A DNA stretch of 64,000 nucleotides, taken from positions 2,323,334-2,387,333 of the forward strand of contig CAKAKS010000060.1 of the NCBI GenBank assembly GCA_916700875.1. The letters are read 5' to 3'. Shown one piece after another: positions 29,001-42,190 of this stretch. Below the pieces are notes generated by a model. That model was not told the DNA's origin. It did not search any database and was given only the letters and a program-made list of their open reading frames with translations. The position numbers and the translations under genes were made by a program. Numbering within the stretch: position 1 is the first letter of the stretch; the number at the start of each line of letters is the position of its first letter. Source of the DNA: Sebastes aleutianus. Its lineage: Eukaryota; Chordata; Actinopteri; Perciformes; Sebastidae.

Positions 29001-32000
29001 AAAATGTGTTCTAGGTTTAGGTTTAGGAAGGGAGAGAGAGAAATTATTCAAAAGAGGAGGCTTGGAGAGAGGAAGGAGGATTGAATGCGAGCTGTTTATC
29101 ACCTGTTCAAGTCGTCTCCTCTGAGCCTCCAGCTCCATCTGTCGGACTTCTAGATCCTGGACGGCTGCAGCTGTTTCTCGCTCCCGGAGACCCATCTGTA
29201 GCCCCATATAAAAGGTTTATTGTTGGGTTAGTGCTCAAACATAGAGGTTATTAAGTCCATGACATATTCTTTGGTAGAAAAAATATATTATATTAAAAGA
29301 CTACCTTAAATGTTAATCATCAGGTTACCTTTCTACTGATCTCCTGGTCTAGTCTTTGGACCTGTGAGGCTCTCAGGTCCTGTTGGTGTTTGAGGAAACG
29401 TCTTTTAGTTGCATCCAGCAGCTGTAACTCCTTCACCTTCAGCTCTCTCTTCATCGCTGCCAACCTGCAGAGGACGGAGCAGTGTCAGCAACCCATTCTG
29501 CTAAATAATACTGTTCTTTTTTTCTTATAACTTAACTATAGAGGTGTGCTTTTACTTTGCCCTCTGCTGTGTTAGTTTTTCCTCCTCTTGTGCCAGGATG
29601 TTTCTGCGCTGTTCCTCTGCTTTCTGCAGCAGCTCCTGTGTTCAAATCAAGCAGTATTCAGTTCACTGAACTTCCATCCAAGGCTTGTGTTTCATATAGA
29701 GGTTAACTATATGAGCGAGGAAAAACATACATTACGAAAAGCAATATCTACCTGTTGTGCATAATAGGCCTCCTCTTCAGCCTGGCGACGTACAAAATCT
29801 GCACGCAGGGCTGACACCTCCTGCCTGATGAGAGAAACACACATTTCATCAAATGTATAATCTAACGCTCATCCTAGCTAAAAATATGCATTTCTGGCTA
29901 TCTTATTAACACTGTCAATACACTATGTGTAATCTCACCTCTCACGGAGATACTCCATCTCCTGCAGTCGTATCTTCTCCCTCTCCCGGCTCTGGTATTC
30001 CACTATGAACTCTGGGTAGTGGTTGAACACGGGGTACTGGCCTTTGGTGAGTGGTGTAAAGTCAGAGAGCATAGTCCTGGGATGGATGTCAGCTGGTGTG
30101 CTGCCCATGAGCCGGTAAGCCTCCTTTATCATGGCGCCCAAATCCAGGTTGTTACGGTGGTGGAAAAAATACTGAAAGGAAAAGAAACAGGAAATAAGAT
30201 TTGATGGAGGAGAGACGGAAATGTTTACTGACTTACTGTGGGGCTGACTATATTTTCAGGGGAGTTACCTCAAAGTCCTGTTTCTGGGAGCAGAGCAGCA
30301 GAGGCTCACGGCAGCAGGTGATGTAGGCCACACAGGCCATGAGCAGGAATGATGGATTGTTGGAGAAGATGTTGTCAAAGAGCCGGAGCCACTCATCACG
30401 AGTCAAAACCTCTGAGAACAAGGTCTCCAGCAGGGGCCACACATACAGCTGGAACAGATATAGACATGCCCGATAAAAAATCTCACCTGACTGAGCATTC
30501 GTCCACCCTTCTCCTCCAGTTGTGTGTAGCTGCTGTTACCTGTGAGGTGATGCCACAGTCCACCAGGTGCTGCAGCAGTTCCTTGTCGTGATGAGCCAGA
30601 ACGTTCTCCGCCATGCTCAGGATGTTCAGAGGAGGGTTGGGGAAGTACTCGAACCAGTGCTGACCCCAATTCACTGCACAACCAAACATCGGAGTATTCA
30701 ACACACTGATAATACCTTGGCTTTTCCTCAAGACATTCAAATGCCTGATAAACAGAGCCACAATTGAAAATTAAAGCAGTTCCAAATCCTTTAGTGTCAC
30801 GAGTCTCAGACTTTGGCTGCACACACGGAGAAGCTTGTTGTTTGGTTTTATGCTTATGAATGCAGCAGTGCCATTCCCTACACATAAAAAGGCTGGTAGG
30901 AATTCAAGATACTGAACTCAAGGCAGCAGCACAAAACACTGGAAAGCTTTCAAACGTGTGTAGTTGAAATTTCATATATTTTCATAATTTTGTGTTTAAT
31001 TAGAAAAATGTCATTTCATAAGAACAACCATGAAGTACCTACGACGGTGGCCACCACCTCGAAGCAGAGCATTGGGTTGTTCTGGAAGAGCTTGACGAAA
31101 GGGAAGGCTACCAGGGGAAGGTACTCCACCTCTCCAAATATGGCTGCCCAGTGAGCTAAAGCAGACAAAACCCTGTGGAGCAGAGGAAGAACCAAATCAT
31201 GGATTTGTTGAAAATCATGTGATTTCAAAATAGATTAAAAAAACAAAACTTCTAAATTCTGCAGAAAGAAGAAAATAGTTGTAGAACCTCTGCAGTCCCC
31301 TCTGTAGCTTGTGACTTTTGATGGGGTATTTATCATCCAGAGTGAGGTAGGCTGCATGCAGGCCTTTATCAGTCAGACTGCTGTACGCCGCATGGTTCTC
31401 TGGGAGACACAACAAAGACCGCCACACAAACATCCTGCAACGTGGACACACAAATGAATCATGTGAATCTCAACACATAAACATAAACACAAACACATGA
31501 GTGATGCATCTTTCAGTCATCAGATACGTGCATGAATCCTCCTCCTGTGAAAGTCATATTTACCTGTATTTAGCAGGATATTCTCCAAACGCCTTGAGCA
31601 GAGCCACCAGTCTCTTCTTATTCAGACCAGCAGGTAGTTCATTCTATTGGCAGACACAAAACCATAACACTCTATTAAATCACTCACTCGTTGTGTCTAG
31701 TCAGAGGGAGGGAAATGCTTTGTGTGTATTTATGGTGGTATGAGAAATAAACTTCACATCACTCTACATAAAGAAAACAATGTATTAAGACATTGGTGTG
31801 TGTTGCTCCCACCTCTTTATCCTCAGCTGTCGACCCAGCGGGGGGTCTAAGTATCTTCACCTGTGTCCGCCTACCCGAGCTCTTGGCTGGTCTCTGAACG
31901 ACCTCTGACCTGACCTGGACCTTTAGGTTAGACAAGTCCTGATCAACTCCACCGCCAGAGACTACTGCCACCTGGGAGGGAGGAGGCTGGGTGAGGGGCA

Positions 32001-35000
32001 CACACACACACACAATATGAACACACATACAGATCAATTTATTGTTATCAACAAATAAATAACCTTGTACGTCTTCGTACTGTTATCACAACTGACTGTC
32101 ACCTTGTTTAATTCCTGTGTGAGACTCTGTACGCTGTAGACATTTATGCTGCCATTATCCATGATGGCCACAACATGTCGGCCGTTAGAGCTGACCGTCA
32201 CTGTGGTGATGGCGTCGTCGTGGGAACCCATGTGGAAAAGCAGCTTGCATGTGTGAATGTTGATGAATCGCATCACGCCGTCCTGGCTCAACACGCCTAG
32301 TGTCTACAGAGACAACAAAAAGGTCTCAAACACACAGGGCACACGTGCAGAAAAGTTATCATGTTAAACATTTGCATACAGAGATACAGAAGCAGACCAC
32401 TGGCTCATTAACATGCACAGATACACAGACAAGGCCTCTTCCAGGCAAGTGACGTCAACAATGTCTAAAATTGTTGTCTGTGTACCTGGCTGGCTCCTCC
32501 GTCAAAGCTGTCGGGAAGGAATTCCATCTGTCGGACGGTTCGGACCTGCGTGGGCATCTGAATCACCCTGACCAGCTGTTGGCTGTCCAGACACCAAAGG
32601 TGCAACAGGTTGGAGCGCCCACCAGCAGCAAGGCTCTTACCATCACTGCCAACACAAGTCAGGTATATCAGTGTTTGATGAGGCCTTCTGATCCTCATTT
32701 ACTTTTATTATGCGTATGACGTGTTTAGAGGCAAAGCAGGGTGTGAATGAAAGAAACTACATAATCAATGAGCTAGACAGTGGTTGCGATGTGAGAGACC
32801 CACCGTGTGACAGCGAAGGCCTTGTAGGAGATTTTGGGTCCGCAGTCGGGCACTGGGAGTTGGTATTTGCAGAACAGCGTGTCGCTCTCCCAAGCAAAGA
32901 TTGAGTCATCACTGAAACAGCTGAGGATGGTGTTACTGAGAGGCAGGAAAAACACCTGCAACACAAACAACAGGGTGAAATGATCATGACAACAACGAAG
33001 AGAAAGAACAAATTTAGTGCATACCAAAAATGTACCAGAAATATACTGTAGTATCAAAATGAGCCAAAAACCTAAATCCCTATTTGACAATAAAACACTG
33101 TCAATCCTCAGATGAATGATTATCACCATGATGTGATCAAACTACTATTCGTTAATGTTGCTTTCATTTTGCAGGTTTACCCTTTGAATGCCAACAGACT
33201 GACGGATGTTGAGCTTCCTCTTCCTCTGGAAGGTGTCCAGGTCCCAGAGCTGAGCCGTGTCTGAAGACGTTGTGATGGCGTAGCGACCTGAGCTGTGGAC
33301 AGAGATGGACGAAACTGCTCCCTCGTGACCCCGCATCCAACTGACCAGCTGCTTCGTGTCTGAAAGAAAGATAATGAAACAATAGCAAGTGTCATTGAAA
33401 ATAACTTGTGTGGAAAAAGTTCTGAGAACTTAAAGCCCTGGAAATTACTATTCAAAGAACGAAGCATGGATGGATGTGTCCATCCTACCTTTGTCAAAGC
33501 ACTTGATGGTGTAGTCAGCCAAGGCCACAAGGAACTCTGTGGTCCTGCGGAGGCTGAATGCCAGAGCAGTGCAGGCCTGTCCTGTCTTCTGCACCAAACG
33601 AAATCTGCCCCAAGAAAGAAGCAATGAAAAACACATAAATGTAAAAGTATGCTGAGTTTAAGGGGTTTAGGGGTCACTTTGTTCTTCTCTCAATAGAAAA
33701 ACTGGGAAGAAGATAGAAGTGTGTAAGTATATTAACCATATTTTCTGCTCTAAATAGAACAAATTCAGGTGAGAGAAGTGACATGTCAAAATGAAATGGG
33801 TATGACTAGCATTAATAAATGCTGGATATGAGGGCACAGTAATGACATTAATTGTCATGAAGTGTCTAAAGTTTTCTACTTTTCAGCCGCAGGCCACTAC
33901 GTTATTTTTCAGCACCCCCTGTGGCCTCTACATCCACAGCTAAAACGCACTACCCCCATTCAAAATGAATGGGAAAACTTGCGTTTTAGACGCACCGCCG
34001 GATCTGTAGTGAATGCAGCCTAAATGGGACCATAATTTACTAAATGAACATCATGCTTTATTGAAGAAGACTTGAAACTAGTGATTGAGACCATAAACTC
34101 ATGTTTACAATGTTTACTGAGGTAATAAATCAAGTGAGAGGTAGGCTCATTTTCTCAGAGACTTCTATACAACCAGACTTCTTATTGCAACCAGAGGAGT
34201 CGCCTTCCTCTGTTGGCTGTTAGAAAGAATGCAGGTTTAAAGAACTTCCACTTTGGCTTCACTTCTCAGACCCAGAGGTAGCCCCACTGTATTGGTGTCA
34301 TAATTCCCATCTAGCTAAATGTTGTAAAGCAAATCATATTCATAAAATATAATACAAGTGATAAACAAACTTAAAACACTATTTTGGGACTTTTGAGTAG
34401 AGTCAGTCACCTGTTTCTACTGATGTCAAAGACGTAGATGTTGCCATGGTGATCTCCAGCCAGGAAGGAGTCTCCTGTGGTGTCAAAGGCCACATGGAGG
34501 AAACGCACCGTCTTGTTCTGCTGAGCAGTGCGGACCACCGTCACTAAGACACTGAGGAAGAAGACAAACAACCAGGGTTCCAAATTAAGTTCTTCTCTCA
34601 TCTCCCACTGTCGCAGGTCACTGAACATTTCTACCTGCCAAAGAAAAGTGTTTGTCTGCCACTTGTGAAGTCTATGTAGAACACTTAAGAATTGTAAACA
34701 CTTTGGAGAGAGATTCATAATGCCTTACAAGATATTTTCAGATGTCATGTTCACCCTGAAGAGTAAGACTTGGACTTATGCCTCAAGAATGGTTGAAAAG
34801 AGAGAAACATTTATTAAATATATTGCTGGAAGCTGGTAAAAAGGCTCTTACCACTCTTAGTGGTTAACACAGGAGAGCCCAACATTAAATGCATTGATGG
34901 ATATTACAATTGGACATTTACAAAATGGGAGAGGATAACAGCATACTGTATGTTAACCAGAAATTGGAATTATTTGTGTCACGCTGGGAGAACTGGGTTA

Positions 35001-35915
35001 ACTATGTAACACCCCACAGGCCAGATTTTATTTTTGCAAATATATGATTGTATGGTAATGAAAAGATCACTCCCTATTTGATCATAGTTTTTACTGTTTT
35101 TTTTTTTTTTTTGTGTATAACAAATCTTAAAATACGGCATTTTAGACAGACATAGGTGGGTGATGTATGTATGTATGTATGCAGGGTCTGTAACTCATTT
35201 CATGGATTTGCTGCTGAGTGTCAATACAAATATAATTTTAAAAAAGAAACACTGAGTAAGTGGTACCAGACAGTAGACATATGTAATATATCATGTAGCC
35301 TCAACCCCTGACTATTTTAATTTAGGATTTCTTTAATAATATATCTCAATATAAGGGAAACCTATCTGACATGGTGGCAGGTGATCTGTAATTTGTACCT
35401 GTCACAGCAAACATTGACCCTGTATTTGGCACTCAGACAGTACTAAAAGCACAGTTCAGTGAATCGTGGCTGCTCTCTAGTGGTTACATAACAATACACC
35501 CTGAAAAGGTGGCTAACAAGAACAAGAACAAGAACAAGAACAAGAACAATGTTAAGAGGCATCCCTTGGGAGTACACAGTATAACATTATGTGTAGAGTG
35601 GATGTGCCATCCCAGTGTTTACAGTTCATACTTGTATGAATGTAGGAGGAGTGCAACAAGTGTGAGTGAACATAACTGCATTGCAAGCAGTTAGCTACCT
35701 TGTAATGTTACTGTTAGGCTCAGAAGTGTATGTTACAATCTAATCTATATGAATGTGTCACTCCCCGCAGCATCAGGTGCACATGACAACTAATCAATCA
35801 GCTGTTTCAGACCTACCCTTTGCCTGCTGTTGTTTAAGACCTACCCTTTGCCTGCTGTTGGTTTGCGATGCCAGACTTTCCCCTCTTCTTTGTTTCCAAT
35901 GTCCGTCACCTCCAT
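26056..35915 (-). CDS. tbc1d31: TBC1D31 (WDR67) homologue
   Basis: Twenty-three coding exons, gene order: 35845-35915, 34411-34551, 33489-33604, 33181-33359, 32814-32955, 32486-32645, 32103-32303, 31813-31973, 31564-31643, 31288-31434, 31043-31172, 30540-30673, 30269-30448, 29939-30171, 29752-29824, 29556-29635, 29329-29464, 29103-29195, 28506-28634, 28122-28316, 27775-27844, 27491-27688, 26056-26210; total 1067 aa (human 1066). Residues 1-360 are WD40 repeats (FLAGDHHGNIYVFD, ITTSSDTAQLWDLDTFQRKR). Residues about 390-620 are a TBC domain (YRMFVWRSL, HWFEYFPNPPLNILSM, WPLLETLFSEVLTRDEWL) without the Rab-GAP arginine-finger IxxDxxR motif. Residues about 670-960 are Arg/Glu-rich coiled coil (REREKIRLQEMEYLRER). 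The human protein acts at centriolar satellites and the centrosome in ciliogenesis. The last exon matches the human C-terminus (SLDRGRAQLD, LRRKLAVRAR). Confidence 0.96.
26277..26605. mobile_element. hAT-type MITE
   Basis: Begins TGCTGCAACAGTTAGTACAT and ends AATAATTGCAGCCCTAA, with internal GATTATCGATTAATCG, a pattern common in fish hAT MITEs. It lies in the last intron of tbc1d31. Related copies are at 40.1 and 48.0 kb. Confidence 0.65.
33870..34030. mobile_element. Dispersed repeat fragment in tbc1d31 intron 2
   Basis: CCACTACGTTATTTTTCAGC, then an internal inverted pair CTAAAACGCACTACCCCCAT / ATGAATGGGAAAACTTGCGTTTTAG. Typical of a short transposon remnant, but the family is not identified. 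Confidence 0.35.
35509..35549. repeat. (AAGAAC)n microsatellite
   Basis: Six copies of the hexamer AAGAAC in tbc1d31 intron 1. Confidence 0.9.
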
Positions 35916-38154
35916 TTTAAAGACTCAGATGATACATATAGGCTTAGAAAACTCCCAGAAGATCCACCTCACTGAATGTAATGTAACACGGCTGGCAGAG
36001 CGGCTAACGCTAGCCGGCTAGTCTGTTTAAAGGCGCAGCAAACAGCGCGAAGTTTGAACGAGCTTCATTCACTAACGATAAGTAATGCAGTTTAAAGTTG
36101 GGGCCAAAGAAGCCGTACAGCTCAGCAGCATGTAATCTCAGCTCAACAGTCTCCTAACAGCCAGTCACACTGTCCACTAGGACGCTAACAGCTTTCTGCA
36201 ACTTCACTTTGGATTGTTTTGGGCTTGTTTTGAGGACGGTTATTTTTTTGTCGCTTAAAATTGACGTGTATGGAGTAAACAGAGGAGTGCATTATGGGAG
36301 TTGTAGTTCAAAACTATTTGGACTAGATTGCTATTCTGACACAAAACCTGCAGAGATATAATGTTGTAAACTGAGTGTGACACTTAATGAAATGGGGATT
36401 ATTCAACTGTACATATTTTAATTTAGTTTTTTAGATATAATAGTAATATAATACAACATTTTGAAGTTGTCTCATCATGCCTCATTCTCACATTGCCTCT
36501 GGTTTGTTCACAAAACAGTACTGTAGCTGTCAGGAGTCACAAGGTCTAAAGGAATTACACACTGACTTGTACTGAAGCAGTCAGTCAGTGAGTTACGATG
36601 TGTGACTGTTACAAATGGATCTTAACAGGATGCATGACCGACACTCCAGTAACTTTAGTGCTTTTTCAACCCCAAATGAACTGATTTCAGAATAATGATC
36701 AGTATCACCTTCATTCACGGAGAACATAGAGTTATACGAGGTGTCTAAGTCAATAAAAAATATATATACTTACTTACATAAAATACTAACTTATTATTGC
36801 GGCTTTGCTTCTGTTGTCAATCCAAACGTTTTCCCTTTTAACCTGGTCTACATCTACCAGTTTTGGCAAAAAGATAAAACACCTGAGATGATTATCTTAA
36901 TCCATGCATTTTAAATGAAAAGTATTGATATTATCTAAGGATATATGGTTGCTTTCATTCACCCATGCCTCTTTAGTCTCTCATTTTTGTCATTGCTGCA
37001 AAAAGGTGAGTCAAATAGTTTAAATCACTCAGTCTATGCACCATAAAATCCTGTTTCCTATTTATTTTGATCAGGTCTGATCATTATGTATCAATATCTA
37101 CAGTATACTGAATTAGCTGAGCAGATATTTTACATCTCTTAATTTAAAAAAAGGCCTAAAAAACCTAAAACCTAACATCTGAGTTATGAATTGAAGTGAG
37201 AACATGAGGTTTTGTTAAAAAGGGATAATTTGCATCAGTATTGTTTCTCAGTAATCATCATTATGCTTCTTGTTATTCTTGTTGCTTCTTTGATTCAGTT
37301 CTCTCCACAGGTGGCTGCTGTAACAACAGGAAACCTGTCACGTCTGACCCGCCTCTTTCTGTTGCTGCTGCTTCTGGATTGGTCAAGAGGGAGCTTTTGG
37401 AAATTTCTCAGGAAGTTCTACAATAATGCAGAGCAAAACATAAAGAAACACATCTGGTTCTAACATTTTCCTTCAAACTAAGAGCATGATATAAATCTTC
37501 AAAATGAATAAATAAGGATTTAAATAACTAGATAAATATATAACTGTACAAACCCACAACTTGGAAAAATAATTAAGAAGTAGCCTATATAGGCCATCAT
37601 TGATGTTGCCTGCATCTATTACTATACTATAGTATGAACAACACAATGTTTAATATCACCTGTGTAATAATATCTGGTAAGAATAAGGTAAAAAGCCCAA
37701 AGACAAAGGTACCTGCCAATTTACTCTGGTTTCAATGTCATTCTCTAACTTTTACTGCTTAAAGGAAATTTATACTGTGAGAAATGTTACATTACCTGAT
37801 TGTAATACTTCTCTAAAATCAATCAACACGGGTTGTATCACATCATAAAAACAACAAGCTTAAAATTTGAGTAATATTTCAGAACTTTAAAGAAACTAGT
37901 GACTTGTTATTTTATAATTGAATATATATTTTAATGTTCCATTTCTTCTGACAAACATGATCGATTTCCCTATAATATCACCTCTATGTTAATTAGCAAT
38001 ATTTTCCCTTTTTATTGCTGTCAGTTTTATTATTGTTTGTAGTAGCAGTATTACTACGTTTGGTTTTACTCTGAAGAGCTGAACCGGATGTAGTCTCCTC
38101 TGATCTCAGTACACTTGATCCTAGGTAAAGCTGCTAGCTGCCTGATGTGATTAG

Positions 38155-38162
38155 CCACGTCA
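38155..38162 (-). promoter_or_regulatory. UPRE-like site TGACGTGG upstream of derl1
   Basis: The plus strand reads GATTAGCCACGTCATG; on the minus strand this is TGACGTGGCTAAT, which contains the XBP1/ATF6 core TGACGTGG and resembles ERSE-II (ATTGG-N-CCACG). It sits 134 bp before the derl1 start codon. Mammalian DERL1 is induced in the unfolded protein response, so the site fits, but binding is inferred. Confidence 0.45.
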
Positions 38163-38260
38163 TGTCAAGTTAGCAGTGGAGCTCCTCTGATAGAAAGGCA
38201 GCGAGGGCTCGCAGTGTTCCGGTGATATTAGCTCGTTGTTTAGAGAGGAGCTGTAGTTTC

Positions 38261-38284
38261 ATGGTGATAACTCGGCGGCAGTAA
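38261..38284 (+). promoter_or_regulatory. Seven-codon uORF in the derl1 leader
   Basis: ATGGTGATAACTCGGCGGCA ending in TAA encodes MVITRRQ and stops 12 nt before the derl1 ATG. It matters only if transcription starts upstream of 38261, which I cannot show. Confidence 0.45.
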
Positions 38285-38296
38285 TCCTAGTGGAAG

Positions 38297-41200
38297 ATGT
38301 CGGACCTCGGGGACTGGTTCAGGAGCATCCCGCTCATCACCCGCTCCTGGTTCGCTGCCTCCATCGCTGTCCCCTTCATTGGGAAACTAGGACTGATTGA
38401 CTTCAGGAACCTCATGCTGTTTCCAGAGCTGGTCTTAAGCAGGTTTCATGTGAGTGGATCTCGTCCCTGTTCACCTGTGTGTGTGTCGGAGCTGCTGATG
38501 TTCAGCTGTGTGTGTTGGAGAGGCTGATCAGTCAACGGTTGATTGTTGGTTAGCAGCTAGGTGGCTAGCAAGGCTATCTGAGCAGCAGGCCTCGTGCTGT
38601 GTGACAGCCAATCAGAGGGCGAGACGTAGGAGGTCAGGACTTCCGGATGCTGTCAAAATGCTTCTTAATTTAGCAACACTGAAATAAGGTGTCAATATAA
38701 CATCATATATTAATAACCAAAGATGGTAGCCGAAGTGTTGCATTTGGGTAATTGGTGTAATAAAATCAGTTTGAGATGGTGCTGTTGTTGTGCATGCCAC
38801 AAGATCTGATAGTAAAATGGTAAAGGGACTTCCCTCCTGTGAGATGATCCTGCAGGCAGCATCTCTACTCATCACAGGTTGACAGCTTCTACAAGCTACT
38901 ACAAGGTTATACCAGGTCAGGAGGAGGGATGGAGATGTGGATCTGAAAGACTTACTGTACCTCCAGACAAAATACCCTCCACAAACTACTGTCTTGCTTC
39001 TTTGTAGTGGTGGAAAGTTCTTAAATCCACTTCGGCCTATTGGAGTACTGCACTTAGCTCAGAATAAGAAGTTCTAGCCTACTTTACATATTTCACAGGG
39101 AAATATTTTGCTTTTTTTCACTAATCACTAATTTTTAAATATATTTTCATAGTTACTGGTGACTTTGAAGAATACGATTGTTTGTATTATCTAAAGACAT
39201 ATTGTCAGTTATATAGTTATAGAAAATGATGCATTGCTAGATTAAACTACTCAAAGGTAGTTAAAATCAGCTCCACCTTCAGTAAAAAGGCTACTTCCAC
39301 ATTGACATTAACAACCCATTTAATGTAACCTTTATCAAATATAAAACTCACATGCACCACTTGCAAGCACAATATAATATACTGTTTCTGTTAATACTGC
39401 TGTACTTTTACTAAGATAAGATTTTTGTCCAACCTGAGGACTCCTACATGTATTGGACTACTTTTATGCTGTAGTATTGCTACTTTTACTTAAGTAAAGG
39501 GTTTGAATACTTCTTCCATCACTGGTTATTGAAACGATTATTACACAGAGAGCAGCAAGCTGGTGTGACAGTTCCAATAGGTAACTGATATCTCAGAGCA
39601 ACACCGGCAGTGCTGCACCTTAATAGCTTATTATTATATTGCTCTATTTACTTGGAGTTGTTTTGTCGCTTGGCAACTGAGTAAGAAATTGTATCTGAAA
39701 TACTGTAGGTTATTAATCTCAAGGGAAGCTATATCAATGAAAACCATGATTAATTTCATTATTACTAAATGGCAATTCAGTCAGTATAACATTATAAGCT
39801 CCTTTATAGACCCTTGAAGTGTCCTCCACCATACATTTAGTCCTGCTATCTCTTTGGTGGTTAATGAAGGAGGACACTTGTTCTGTTTAAAAGACACCCC
39901 AGTTAGTATCACTGTAACCATTATGCAGTCTTAATTAGCTGCAGAGGGGAGCTGGAGGACACCGAAGTCCAGTTTTGGACCAACAATGGGTGGAATGTTT
40001 TTCCAAATCCAAATGCTATAAAGCTGACAACATATCCATATCCATCTATTGTGGACATATGGACAATATCAGTAAATGATAATGAATACGCAGTTAGTAG
40101 CTGTTGATATTTTGATTATGACTGCAACTAAAAATATTGTAATCATGAATCTGTTTGTCTCTTATTTGTTGTTGTTGTTGTTTTTTTCAATGAATTGATT
40201 AATCATTAGTCTATGAAATGTCAAAAACAAAGTAAAAAATGCCCATCACAAAGTGTGGGAGACCAAGGTGACATCTTTGGCATTTCATTTAAACTGATAC
40301 AAAACAAAAGAAATGCAATAAATCCTCAGACGTGAGGAGCTAGAATTAGAGAGGGTTTGGCATTTTTGTTTGATTTCCCAGCTGAAAAGATTAGTGGAAT
40401 ATCAGCATTTTCTGTCGAGTGACTATTCAACTGGATAAGAGCTCTAATTGAATTGCACGAAAATAAAATGAATGAAAAACTGAATAAAATAAAGCCACAT
40501 TTCTAATTATAGCCTAGGTAGGCACAGTTCTGATTTGTTCCACATCAGCGTTGTATGTTGTAATTACATCCTGTCATTTCCCCCCTTGATTAATAGTAAT
40601 TTAACACAGGGAATGCTCATCAGCCCTTAAGCCACCTCTTAAACGCCGTATAGATCTGATGTCTGTTACCATCAAACAAAACATTTGAATCTACTTGTGA
40701 GGTAACAGACTCTGCCGAGGAACGCCAGCTGTCTGGTGCCACGTTTTCAGTGCTTAGAAGTTCTCATTTACAATCCACATGAGACTTCATGTGTGTTACA
40801 AGCGCAGCCCTTTAAAGTCTTTGCTCAAACACAGCTGTGTTGATGTTTTACTACATTTCTATTAGACTAATGTCTCTTCTGTTTGTTTCAGCTCTGGAGA
40901 CCAGTGACTGCCACCTTGTATTTCCCAATAAGTCCTAACACTGGGTTTCTGTACCTGGTCAACCTGTATTTCCTCTACCACTACTCCAGTCGGCTAGAGA
41001 CAGGTGAGACTACAGGCCTCAGCGGCTCACACACACACACACATGCAGTCACACACACTGGATGCTCTTCTTTTTTGTCACGCTAATCTTTCTCTTGGTA
41101 TTGTTTTTCAGGGGCGTTTGATGGCAGACCGGCAGACTATATCTTCATGCTCTTCTTCAACTGGATCTGCATTGTTGTATCCTTTGGACTGGCACCACAG

Positions 41201-42156
41201 AATACCAAACCCTTTAAAACGTCCTGTTTAGATGATAAATTACAATCTACTAGTGCTGTCAAAGTTAACGCGATAACGCATATTTGTTTTAATGCCACTA
41301 ATTTCTTTAATGCAACTTGCGATTTTTAGGTTGTAGCTGCTCAGTTTTAAAGCTAGAGTGAAGATACTGGTATCATATGAAACTAGAAAAACCTAAAGCA
41401 TCTACTGGTACCAACCATGTTATATAAGGTTGTCGCAAAGGAGGTTAAATAACGCTCCAAACTTACGCTACATTTTAGCGAAGAAAAACTGTCATGGCCT
41501 TTTCAACGGGGTCCCTTGACCTCTGACCTCCAGATCAGTGAATGTAAATGGGTTCTATGGGTACCCACGAGTCTCCCCTTTACAGACATGCCCACTTTAT
41601 GATAATCACATGCACTTTGGGGCAAGTCATAGTCAAGTCAGCACACTGACACACTGACAGCTGTTGTTGTCTGTTGGGCTGCAGTTTGCCATGTTATGAT
41701 TTGAGCATATGTTTTATAGTAAATGCAGTACCTGTGAGGGTTTCTGCTCAATATCTCTCATTGTTTTGTGTTGTTAATTGATTTCCAATAATAAATATAT
41801 ACATACATTTGTATAAAGCAGCATATCTGCCCACTCCCATGTTGATAAGAGCATTAAAAACTTGACAAATTTCCCTTTTAAGGTACATTTTGAAAAGTTT
41901 AAAAACCATGGACAATCATGTGATTAATCACAATTAAATATTTGAATCGATTGACAGCCCTACAATCCACCTTTAACATCTAAGTTTACATCCCCGTTTT
42001 CCACTCCAGCAACAATCCTAGCTCTCTGCTGCCTTCTTTGCCCCTCTGCATTTCTCTCTCATCTGTCTTTTCTATACCCCTCTGTCTCTCTCTCTGTCTG
42101 TCTCTCTCTCTCTCTCTGTCTCTCTCTGTCTCTCTCTCTCTCTCTGTCTCTCTCTG

Positions 42157-42190
<34 letters not shown>

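Larger units (their letters stand above)
35916..38296. other. Head-to-head intergenic region between tbc1d31 and derl1
   Basis: The 2.4 kb between two divergent start codons. The tbc1d31 leader and promoter must lie from 35916 upward and the derl1 promoter below 38296. The derl1 side carries a TGACGTGG site and a short uORF, listed separately. The middle (36.4-38.0 kb) is AT-rich; frames such as 37212-37463 have no support. Confidence 0.6.

Noticed and set aside
37212..37463. 83-aa frame between tbc1d31 and derl1
   Set aside because: No splice context, no homology recognised, AT-rich composition; treated as chance.
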